Below, one piece after another: positions 1 through 5,229 of a stretch of 7,565 nt of DNA. The notes beneath the pieces are model-generated. The model did not search any database. It saw nothing but the letters and a program-made list of their open reading frames with translations, and was not told where the DNA came from. This DNA comes from Balneolaceae bacterium (GTDB taxonomy: Bacteria > Bacteroidota > Rhodothermia > Balneolales > Balneolaceae). A program made the position numbers and the translations under genes. The stretch is taken from assembly GCA_021767245.1 (NCBI GenBank), contig JAASTO010000125.1:1-7565 (forward strand), read 5' to 3'. The stretch's first letter is position 1. Every line of letters begins with the position of its first letter.

Positions 1-1891
1 CATATTCGTCATTATATACGGCTCTGAAAAAGTTGGTCCTCCAAAGGTGGTAGACTGACGGCTGAATGAGTGATGCGTCCATCATAAAATCCCAGGATTT
101 CATTTCATTCAGGATGTGCATTTCAAGGTCATTAAGTTCGGTTTCATCGGTCCACTCTACCAGTTGGGGAATGAGATTTGAAGCCGTGTAGCCAAAAATA
201 TCCATTTGCAGTTTCTGCATATCCTGTGGGGTGATGTCTTCCATCTCAGCCAAGCGGTCGTTAATTCGCCGCCCGCGCTCGTAGGGTGCAAAATCATCGT
301 CCAGATAATACGGATAATCCGGCGCGGCCGATTCCTGATTTGCAGAACTCACGAATCCCCTTTCAGGATTTTTTATGTGCGGATTGTGTTCAGTTGGGAT
401 CCACCCCTGCCAGTCGTAGGCCGGGTCGGTGCCATCGCTAACGGTTCGCCCCTGAAACTCCCATTTTTTAGGCAGCTTACCGGATATCCACAGGGCAATG
501 TCACCTGCCTGATCCGCATAGACAAAGTTCTGAGCCGGAGCCACATAGTGGCTGACAGCCTCCCGGTACTCTTCATAATTCTGCATTTTGTTGAATCCGT
601 AGAAGGTCTTCAGGTCGTTGGATGCCTCATGAGCGATCCATCGTAAGGCATGATAGACCGGTTTGCCCTCACCTGGGGCATCAACCTCCATCACCGGACC
701 ATGATGTGTATAGATCACTGTATCCAATACCGTTTCTTCACCTCTGACCTTTACTTCCTCGATGCGGCGGGTCGTTTCTTTCCATTGACCATCATGCCAA
801 TATTCCTGCAGACTTTCATCCCTGAATTGAATTTCATACCAGTCCATGACATCCGAACCAACATTGGTTGTACCCCAGGCCGTTTTTTCATTGAACCCAA
901 TGATGATGGCCGGTGACCCCTGAAGGGATACGCCATAGGTATTGTAACCGGGCGCCGATAGCTGCATTTCGTACCAGATAGATGGCAGGGTCAGGCTTAG
1001 GTGTGGGTCGTTGGCCAGAATGGGATAGCCGGAAGCCGTTTTATCTCCACTTACAGCCCAGTTGTTACTACCAATACCTTCAGGGACGGGAAACGGATCG
1101 ATCACACTGGAAATAGTGGGGGTAAATAGGGAGTCAGGACCTTGTGGAACATCAGCCATGAAATCCCACTCCCGTGAAGGCGGAATGATCGGATCATTCA
1201 GTTCCGGATCCTGAGTAAAGTAATTTTCGATAAAATCTTCCCCGAAATATTGCAGAGTATTACTGCTTCGAACATCATTATTACGGCCAGCCAGGGTTCG
1301 GGTCATATTCTTGAGCAGATAGGCGGTTTTTATAGGTTCCCAGGCTTCCGGTTCAATATTCAACACCTTGTATTCCAACGGATAGTCATTGGGGGTGAGC
1401 CGATTGATATATGCATTGACGCCATCAGAATAGGCCTGTACCACTTCCATCATCTGTGGATCTGCTTTCATGGCTTCCAGTGCTTTTTCGGCCCCATATA
1501 CCATTCCCAGTCTGCGGGTGTTCAGGTCCCGGTTCAGCAGCTGTGGACCAACGATCTCTGCCAGTCGCCCGGACGCATCATAGGTCTGCATCTCCATTTG
1601 AAAAAGGCGGTCGCGCGCCACAATATATCCCTGAGCCATGAACAGGTCATGTTCGTTCTGAGCAAACACATGTGGTACATTTCGTTCATCAAAATAGACG
1701 GTGACCTCATCCTTTAAACCCGGAAGATTCAGCTCAAGTGACTCATTTTCTGTGGTTTCAGCATTTGCCCAGAATCCCGCATCCGGATCAAAAAACTTCC
1801 CAAGCGGTGGAACGGCTCCGAATTTGGTGTTTAGGGAGATAATAAGTGCAATAAGGATAAGGAAAGAGATCGAGGCTTTGATGGGATTCAT
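1..1891 (-). CDS. Penicillin acylase family protein (secreted Ntn-hydrolase), 3' end outside window
   Basis: Minus-strand reading frame open from ATG at 1891 through base 2 (630 codons, no stop), so the C-terminus is missing; family members usually run to about 750-850 residues. Residues 8-20 form a hydrophobic signal or anchor segment, followed by a region rich in Pro, Gly and Trp, then the A-chain motif ARDRLFQME near residue 92. The autoprocessing site is GIGSNNWAVSG: Ser275 should become the N-terminal nucleophile of the beta chain. His297 in NDPHL is 22 residues after it, the same spacing as SerB1 to HisB23 in E. coli penicillin G acylase, and Asn518 in SSANQE lies at beta position 244, near the oxyanion AsnB241 of that enzyme. 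So the catalytic set looks intact. Expected role: periplasmic hydrolysis of amide bonds, possibly acyl-homoserine lactones, penicillins or other N-acyl compounds; the substrate cannot be read from sequence. No Shine-Dalgarno is visible, and an inverted-repeat arm lies just upstream of the start. Confidence 0.95.
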   Translation of the reverse strand, partial: MNPIKASISFLILIALIISLNTKFGAVPPLGKFFDPDAGFWANAETTENESLELNLPGLKDEVTVYFDERNVPHVFAQNEHDLFMAQGYIVARDRLFQMEMQTYDASGRLAEIVGPQLLNRDLNTRRLGMVYGAEKALEAMKADPQMMEVVQAYSDGVNAYINRLTPNDYPLEYKVLNIEPEAWEPIKTAYLLKNMTRTLAGRNNDVRSSNTLQYFGEDFIENYFTQDPELNDPIIPPSREWDFMADVPQGPDSLFTPTISSVIDPFPVPEGIGSNNWAVSGDKTASGYPILANDPHLSLTLPSIWYEMQLSAPGYNTYGVSLQGSPAIIIGFNEKTAWGTTNVGSDVMDWYEIQFRDESLQEYWHDGQWKETTRRIEEVKVRGEETVLDTVIYTHHGPVMEVDAPGEGKPVYHALRWIAHEASNDLKTFYGFNKMQNYEEYREAVSHYVAPAQNFVYADQAGDIALWISGKLPKKWEFQGRTVSDGTDPAYDWQGWIPTEHNPHIKNPERGFVSSANQESAAPDYPYYLDDDFAPYERGRRINDRLAEMEDITPQDMQKLQMDIFGYTASNLIPQLVEWTDETELNDLEMHILNEMKSWDFMMDASLIQPSVYHLWRTNFFRAVYNDEY

Positions 1892-1899
1892 ATATGAAT

Positions 1900-1922
1900 G
1901 TGCGATTGTGCTTTGTGCTTTT
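1900..1922. repeat. Left arm of inverted repeat A (GTGC array)
   Basis: GATTGTGCTTTGTGCTTTT at 1904-1922 is the reverse complement of 2363-2381 with 18 of 19 bases matching. GTGC recurs at 1900, 1908 and 1915, giving a 7-8 bp period. The arm lies between the acylase start codon (1891) and the four-helix-bundle promoter box (1951), so it would not be part of a transcript starting at that box, but it would be part of a minus-strand transcript running into the acylase gene. Confidence 0.85.
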
Positions 1923-1950
1923 CAGAAAATGAAAAAAATTATGTAAGGAA

Positions 1951-1958
1951 TATATTTG
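1951..1958 (+). promoter_or_regulatory. Bacteroidota-type -7 box for four-helix-bundle gene A
   Basis: TATATTTG matches the Bacteroidota -7 consensus TAnnTTTG at every defined position and is 25 nt before the ATG at 1984. A transcript would start near 1962 and have a leader of about 22 nt. No TTTG is present at the expected -33 spacing, so the call rests on the -7 box alone. Confidence 0.5.
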
Positions 1959-1983
1959 AAATCGCTCTTACATAGAAAAAACT

Positions 1984-2343
1984 ATGTCAACAATTTATCG
2001 TTTTGAAGATTTAGAGTGCTGGAAATGTGCCAGAGAGCTTGCATCGATGGTGTATAGATATACAAGAAATGGGCCAATTTCACGAGATTTTGGATTTAAG
2101 AGGCAGATCAGAGATGCTTCTGTCTCATCTATGAACAATATTGCAGAGGGATTTACCAGGTACGGCAGAAAAGAAATGATCCGATTCTTCAACATTGCAC
2201 AAAGTTCTGCAGCAGAGGTAATGAGCATGACTTATGCAATGGAAGACCTCAAATACCAACCCAAAGAAATCTGCGAAGAAATTCGGGCAAAAGCTTTTGA
2301 AACCAAAAATAAGACCCTTGCCTTCATGAGATCCAAAATGTGA
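1984..2343 (+). CDS. Four-helix-bundle protein (23S rRNA intervening-sequence / S23 family), copy A
   Basis: 119 residues, the usual length of this family. Family hallmarks: FEDLECWKCAREL at residues 7-19 (helix 1), a QIRDASVSSMNNIAEGF segment at residues 41-57 carrying the conserved N-x-AEG turn, then RKEMIRFFNIAQSSAAEV at residues 62-79, ending in a basic amphipathic helix. Known members form a four-helix-bundle pentamer with a basic surface. They are encoded in rRNA intervening sequences or as stand-alone genes, and they are related to the Avd accessory proteins of diversity-generating retroelements; their cellular function is not established. No reverse transcriptase or variable repeat is present here. 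No good Shine-Dalgarno precedes the ATG. Hand-counted GC is near 40 percent in its first half, somewhat below its neighbours. The gene lies inside inverted repeat A and is antisense to any read-through from the DDAH-like gene into the acylase gene. Confidence 0.93.
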   Translation: MSTIYRFEDLECWKCARELASMVYRYTRNGPISRDFGFKRQIRDASVSSMNNIAEGFTRYGRKEMIRFFNIAQSSAAEVMSMTYAMEDLKYQPKEICEEIRAKAFETKNKTLAFMRSKM

Positions 2344-2350
2344 TTACAAT

Positions 2351-2381
2351 AGCACACCGCACAAAAGCACACAGCACAATC
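2351..2381. repeat. Right arm of inverted repeat A (GCAC array)
   Basis: GCAC occurs at 2352, 2359, 2367 and 2374 (spacing 7, 8, 7). The inner 19 bases, AAAAGCACACAGCACAATC at 2363-2381, pair with the left arm at 1904-1922 with a single mismatch. The array begins 7 nt after the four-helix-bundle stop codon and ends 3 nt from the stop codon of the opposing DDAH-like gene. It has one more GCAC unit than the left arm. No T-run or compact hairpin makes it a conventional terminator. Confidence 0.85.
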
Positions 2382-2384
2382 CTG

Positions 2385-3281
2385 CTACCACAACATCATC
2401 TTCATACAAAAGACCGATCCACCGCTTTTCAGGAATTCGTAGGTGCTGAACTCATGAACTTTAAAACCCAGGTCTTTGAGCTTTTGATTGACATCCACGC
2501 AGCCTTGCTGGATCAGTACATTCTTGCCATCAGGACAGGTCGCATTACAGGCAAACAATTTTTCGGCTTCGTATTTGGAGGCTTCAATCACATTCGTAAA
2601 CACCGATCGGATCAGCTCAAGCCCCTCATCCGTAAATGCTTTTGGATAGATCAATGCGGTCTCGGAATTCAGGATACACAGACAGGTATCGAGATGATAG
2701 AAACGGTCGTCAGTCAGTTCGAGGGCAATGACCGGCGTATCGAAAGTTTCAGAGATCACATCATAGACTTCCCTGGAAGAGCGATATCCATAGCCACCCC
2801 AGATCAAACGTTTTTTGAAGTGCCAAAGCGCATCACCCATGCCCTCAAAATCAGTAAAACGTGATTCATCCAGGTGCACGATCTCATAACTGCTATCCTC
2901 ATAAACTTTCTGAATGTAAGGCACCTCACCCTTGCGCTGATCGGAATGCATCACACTCATGATCACCTCTTTCTTCCCATCATCTGTGATATTTGGCAGG
3001 CTTTGGTTCGCACAAAACACCATATCCGGATAACCGCGAACGCCCTCCTCAACGTGTACATAAAGGCCAAGTTCCTCATAGGCGGAACGCAGGTGTTCCC
3101 ACTCATTCTGCGCCGCCAGCTTATCCACATCCCCAATATTGCCCTCCATATGCGGATTGATCACATACTCCACCGAAAAATAGGTAGGCTTGACCATCAG
3201 TACTTTACCGGGTGTGGGCATCTCCTGCAGGTCAGATAATTCAAAATCCAGTTGATCGACAGAGGTGATAACCTTACTCAT
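2385..3281 (-). CDS. Dimethylarginine dimethylaminohydrolase-like / amidinotransferase-fold enzyme
   Basis: 298 residues from the chosen ATG at 3281, within the normal range for this fold. From that start: VKPTYFSVEYVINPHM (residues 30-45), PDMVFCAN with Asp86, FEGMGDALWH with Glu146, FYHLDTC with catalytic His196, and nucleophile Cys292 in GGSVFC, six residues before the end. Order and spacing follow the Cys-His-Glu set of DDAH (Glu114, His162, Cys249 in the Pseudomonas enzyme). Such enzymes hydrolyse guanidino groups, giving citrulline plus an amine or ammonia; an arginine deiminase or arginine dihydrolase activity is equally possible, and the exact substrate is not readable. Likely cytoplasmic, as no signal peptide is seen. 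The frame is open back to an ATG at 3335, but a promoter-like pair overlaps 3315-3346, so 3281 or the in-frame ATG at 3293 is the likely start. Neighbours on both sides are four-helix-bundle modules. Confidence 0.9.
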   Translation of the reverse strand: MSKVITSVDQLDFELSDLQEMPTPGKVLMVKPTYFSVEYVINPHMEGNIGDVDKLAAQNEWEHLRSAYEELGLYVHVEEGVRGYPDMVFCANQSLPNITDDGKKEVIMSVMHSDQRKGEVPYIQKVYEDSSYEIVHLDESRFTDFEGMGDALWHFKKRLIWGGYGYRSSREVYDVISETFDTPVIALELTDDRFYHLDTCLCILNSETALIYPKAFTDEGLELIRSVFTNVIEASKYEAEKLFACNATCPDGKNVLIQQGCVDVNQKLKDLGFKVHEFSTYEFLKSGGSVFCMKMMLW

Positions 3282-3314
3282 AATTATATTCATTTTTGGG
3301 TTAGATGAGGACGG

Positions 3315-3346
3315 CAAATATTGAAAATATCGCAATGCGGAACAAG
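3315..3346 (-). promoter_or_regulatory. Candidate promoter of the DDAH-like gene
   Basis: On the minus strand, CTTG (3346-3343), a 20-nt spacer and AATATTTG (3322-3315) resemble the Bacteroidota TTTG-N19-21-TAnnTTTG promoter, with one mismatch in each box. Transcription would start near 3311, giving leaders of about 18 nt to the ATG at 3293 or 30 nt to 3281. This argues against the upstream ATG at 3335. It lies outside module B, whose near end is at 3377. Confidence 0.4.
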
Positions 3347-3376
3347 CATAAGTTTTCAGGATAAAAATCTATAATG

Positions 3377-3395
3377 ATTTTTGAATGATCGATTT
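3377..3395. repeat. Left arm of inverted repeat B
   Basis: ATTTTTGAATGATCGATTT is the reverse complement of 3876-3894 except for one base (G:T at position 11 of the arm). It is followed by CAGACCAGAAAT (3396-3407), which recurs as CAGACCTGAAAT at 3861-3872 beside the other arm, so similarity between the two ends extends inward in a more complex way. Confidence 0.85.
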
Positions 3396-3418
3396 CAGAC
3401 CAGAAATTTTTGAAATGT

Positions 3419-3787
3419 TTACTTGTTTGAGGTTAAGCGAAGCTTACTGGTTTTTACACTTTTTACCATGATTGCGATCAATTCGTCATTCTCTTTTAAT
3501 GTCATTTCAAGCTGTGAATTGGATCTGCATAAATTTGATCTGTCAATGATCTGAAGATTCACAAACGTTTCTCTTAATTCCTTAAGTACTATCTGAAGCT
3601 TATGTATAAAATCCTTTATTGATTCTGCTCCTTGTGCTTCCGCATAATTTAAGGCGGGAGATGTGCCTGAACGTAATAATTGACCTATCAAATGATTACC
3701 TGCTTTTGATTTTGAAACCTGACCTGAAAGTGAAATGATCTGTACCGCAAAATTTATCAATCTTTCTTCTAACTCTGTTTTTTTCAT
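3419..3787 (-). CDS. Four-helix-bundle protein (23S rRNA intervening-sequence / S23 family), copy B
   Basis: 122 residues. The family core is LLRSGTSPALNYAEAQGAES at residues 37-56, the counterpart of the R-x-A-x-S-x-x-x-N-I-A-E-G segment, followed by DFIHKLQIVLKELRET (residues 59-74), a typical third helix, and a basic C-terminal helix rich in Lys. The protein is all-helical, with no signal peptide and no catalytic motif. It is only distantly similar to copy A at 1984-2343, so the two are not a recent local duplication. ATGAGAGAATT before the start gives a fair Shine-Dalgarno (GAGAG, about 4 nt from ATG). The role is unknown: known relatives are pentameric four-helix bundles linked to rRNA intervening sequences, and more distant ones to retroelement accessory proteins. 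GC is about 34 percent by hand count, which suggests transfer. The gene is enclosed by inverted repeat B. Confidence 0.88.
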   Translation of the reverse strand: MKKTELEERLINFAVQIISLSGQVSKSKAGNHLIGQLLRSGTSPALNYAEAQGAESIKDFIHKLQIVLKELRETFVNLQIIDRSNLCRSNSQLEMTLKENDELIAIMVKSVKTSKLRLTSNK

Positions 3788-3875
3788 AATTCTCTCATTT
3801 ACTTAATGTTTTACAAGTATGAGTTTTGAGATTATAATTCCTTACAAAAAACTTTTTTCACAGACCTGAAATCTC

Positions 3876-3894
3876 AAATCGATTATTCAAAAAT
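3876..3894. repeat. Right arm of inverted repeat B
   Basis: AAATCGATTATTCAAAAAT pairs with 3377-3395 at 18 of 19 positions. It lies 88 nt upstream of the four-helix-bundle start codon (minus strand) and 66 nt upstream of the ddl start codon (plus strand). The bases next to it on the inner side (3861-3872) repeat the motif found beside the left arm. Confidence 0.85.
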
Positions 3895-3948
3895 GAACGT
3901 CTTTCATTAACAATTATCCCCAAACAATCCTATTTTCGCTGAAAATCT

Positions 3949-3956
3949 TATACTTG
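3949..3956 (+). promoter_or_regulatory. Possible -7 box immediately before ddl
   Basis: TATACTTG differs at one position from TAnnTTTG and ends 4 nt before the ddl ATG. If used, transcription would begin at or next to the start codon, so ddl mRNA would be leaderless or nearly so. No -33 TTTG is found at the right distance, so this is a weak call. Confidence 0.3.
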
Positions 3957-3960
3957 ATCT

Positions 3961-5151
3961 ATGTCCCAGAAAAATCTCATTGTCGCTTTTGGAGGCGTTT
4001 CTCCCGAGCATGAAGTGTCTGTATTGACCGCCATTCAGGCGATCTCTGCCTTGGAAAACAGCTCATATCAGATCATTCCGCTGTACGTGACCAAAAATGG
4101 GCGGTGGCTGACCGGAGAATCCCTGCTTGACCTCAGTAACTACAAAGACCTGCCGAAACTAGAAAGTCAGGCTCAGGATTGCGCTTTTGTGAAAGACGAG
4201 ACCGGAAAGACCTATCTAAAGGAGCAAAATGTTTCCGGTTTGTTTTCAAAACCAAAAAGTTTTCCGGTATATGCCGTGTTATGTGCCTTCCATGGCAGTG
4301 AGGGCGAGAACGGAGCCTTTCAGGGGGTGTGTGAGATGATGAATATTCCCTATACCGGCAGTGGTGTGTTGGGATCTTCTCTTGGGATGGACAAGGTAAA
4401 AGCCAAGTTGGTGGCCGCTGCCAATGGCATACCCGTAACCAAAGCGGTGAATTTCTACGAAAGTGACTGGGTCAATGAACAAGATGACATTATTACCGTC
4501 GCTGAAGATTTTGGATATCCCCTGATCGTGAAGCCGGTGTCATTGGGAAGCAGTATCGGGGTGGCTATAGCCAATAACAGGGATGAGTTGAATGAAGCAG
4601 TGGAGACCGCTTTTCGGTATGATGCCCACCTGTTGATCGAAGAAGCCGTCAATCCTTTGATGGAGATCAATTGTTCTGTTATTGGGACTCCGGATGACTG
4701 CAAAGCCAGTGTGTGTGAGCGGCCATTAGGCAAAGCCGAAACCCTGAGTTTCGAAGACAAGTACCAAAGCGGTGAAGGAGCAGAAAAAGGTATGGCCTCG
4801 GCCGACCGTGAAATACCAGCAGACATTTCTGATACTCTGACCAAAAAAATTCAGGAGTTGTCGGTTAAGACCTTTTCTGCCCTTGGGGCATCCGGGCTGG
4901 CGCGACTCGATTTTCTGGTGAATGCCAATACAGAAGATGTGTACTTTAATGAGATCAACACTATTCCGGGATCCTTTTCTTTTTACCTTTGGGATAGATC
5001 TGACCTCAACTTTACACAGCTGATGGAAGAGCTGATCCGGATCGCCCTGAAAAAGCATCAGGAAAAAAATGGAAGGGTTCGCAGTTATGACACTAATTTA
5101 CTGAGTGAAAAAGCCATGAAGGGAATCAAAGGACTGAAGGGCACAAAGTAA
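3961..5151 (+). CDS. ddl: D-alanine--D-alanine ligase family protein
   Basis: 396 residues with the full ATP-grasp Ddl layout: GGVSPEHEVS at residues 11-20 (Glu16 binds the first D-Ala), HGSEGENGAFQG (111-122), SLGMDK (140-145), VKPVSLGSSIGVA (190-202, ATP and phosphate loop), FEDKY (264-268, Lys-Tyr pair of the omega loop), ARLD (314-317), and NEINTIPG (330-337, Mg-binding Glu331 and Asn333). It should join two D-Ala with ATP for peptidoglycan precursors in the cytoplasm. One deviation: after NTIPG the sequence is SFSFYLW, so Tyr342 stands where classical Ddl has the Ser (Ser281 in E. coli DdlB) that holds the second D-Ala carboxylate; the following Leu is kept. A long basic tail (365-396) extends past the usual end. 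It is not in a murein cluster: upstream is module B, and a lipoprotein gene follows after 78 nt. No Shine-Dalgarno is visible. Confidence 0.93.
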   Translation: MSQKNLIVAFGGVSPEHEVSVLTAIQAISALENSSYQIIPLYVTKNGRWLTGESLLDLSNYKDLPKLESQAQDCAFVKDETGKTYLKEQNVSGLFSKPKSFPVYAVLCAFHGSEGENGAFQGVCEMMNIPYTGSGVLGSSLGMDKVKAKLVAAANGIPVTKAVNFYESDWVNEQDDIITVAEDFGYPLIVKPVSLGSSIGVAIANNRDELNEAVETAFRYDAHLLIEEAVNPLMEINCSVIGTPDDCKASVCERPLGKAETLSFEDKYQSGEGAEKGMASADREIPADISDTLTKKIQELSVKTFSALGASGLARLDFLVNANTEDVYFNEINTIPGSFSFYLWDRSDLNFTQLMEELIRIALKKHQEKNGRVRSYDTNLLSEKAMKGIKGLKGTK

Positions 5152-5186
5152 GTCCCGGTTCACCCAATATGGAATGAAATGGTGCG

Positions 5187-5216
5187 TTGAAAGCTTCAAA
5201 TATGTAACCTTATAAT
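5187..5216 (+). promoter_or_regulatory. Sigma-70-like promoter of the lipoprotein-nadK pair
   Basis: TTGAAA (5187-5192), an 18-nt spacer and a perfect TATAAT (5211-5216) lie in the 78-nt gap after ddl. Transcription would begin about 7 nt after the -10 box, near 5223, only some 7 nt before the ATG at 5230, so the leader would be too short for a ribosome binding site. No terminator hairpin is seen between ddl and this site, so read-through from ddl is also possible. Confidence 0.45.
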
Positions 5217-5229
5217 CATTTTTTGATCT

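Larger units (their letters stand above)
1900..2381 (+). mobile_element. Module A: four-helix-bundle gene enclosed by GCAC-rich inverted repeats
   Basis: A unit of about 480 bp made of a left GTGC-rich arm, an exact TAnnTTTG promoter box, a 119-residue four-helix-bundle gene and a right GCAC-rich arm. It sits between two minus-strand genes: the right arm ends 3 nt from the stop codon of the DDAH-like gene and the left arm starts 8 nt beyond the acylase ATG. The internal gene runs against both neighbours. No transposase and no target-site duplication are visible, so movement, if it occurs, would need help from elsewhere. Known background: genes of this protein family lie within intervening sequences of 23S rRNA in Leptospira and others, also bounded by complementary ends. 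Calling this a mobile unit is inference from architecture. Confidence 0.5.
3377..3894 (-). mobile_element. Module B: second four-helix-bundle gene enclosed by a different inverted repeat
   Basis: A unit of about 518 bp bounded by 19-nt inverted repeats with one mismatch, enclosing the minus-strand four-helix-bundle gene. It lies between divergent genes, the DDAH-like gene (minus) and ddl (plus), and leaves 66 nt before ddl and about 96 nt before the DDAH-like start, so both likely promoters remain outside. Hand-counted GC of the gene is about 34 percent, clearly lower than ddl next to it. No transposase and no obvious target duplication are seen. The size and layout parallel module A, but the repeat sequence is unrelated. 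Mobility is inferred. Confidence 0.5.

Noticed and set aside
206..1717. Plus-strand open frames at 206-646, 650-916 and 1250-1717
   Set aside because: They are antisense to the uninterrupted penicillin acylase frame, which has all its catalytic motifs; their products have no recognisable domain.
1900..2381. GCAC/GTGC arrays as a CRISPR array
   Set aside because: Units are only 7-8 bp with no unique spacers, and the two arrays are inverted relative to each other across a coding gene.
2340..3239. Plus-strand open frames at 2340-2864 and 2874-3239
   Set aside because: They are antisense to the DDAH-like gene, whose Cys-His-Glu motifs are complete; no family resemblance is seen in the plus-strand products.
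3282..3335. Upstream start at 3335 for the DDAH-like gene
   Set aside because: It would add a non-conserved-looking 18-residue stretch with Ser-Ser-Ser-Asn-Pro and would sit on top of the candidate promoter at 3315-3346; starts at 3281 or 3293 fit better.
3391..3416. Rho-independent terminator after four-helix-bundle gene B
   Set aside because: The best hairpin on the minus strand (ATTTC/GAAAT) has a 5-bp AT-rich stem and no following T-run.
1984..3787. A diversity-generating retroelement, because Avd proteins are relatives of the four-helix-bundle family
   Set aside because: No reverse transcriptase and no template/variable repeat pair are seen, and the two proteins carry the rRNA-intervening-sequence type core.
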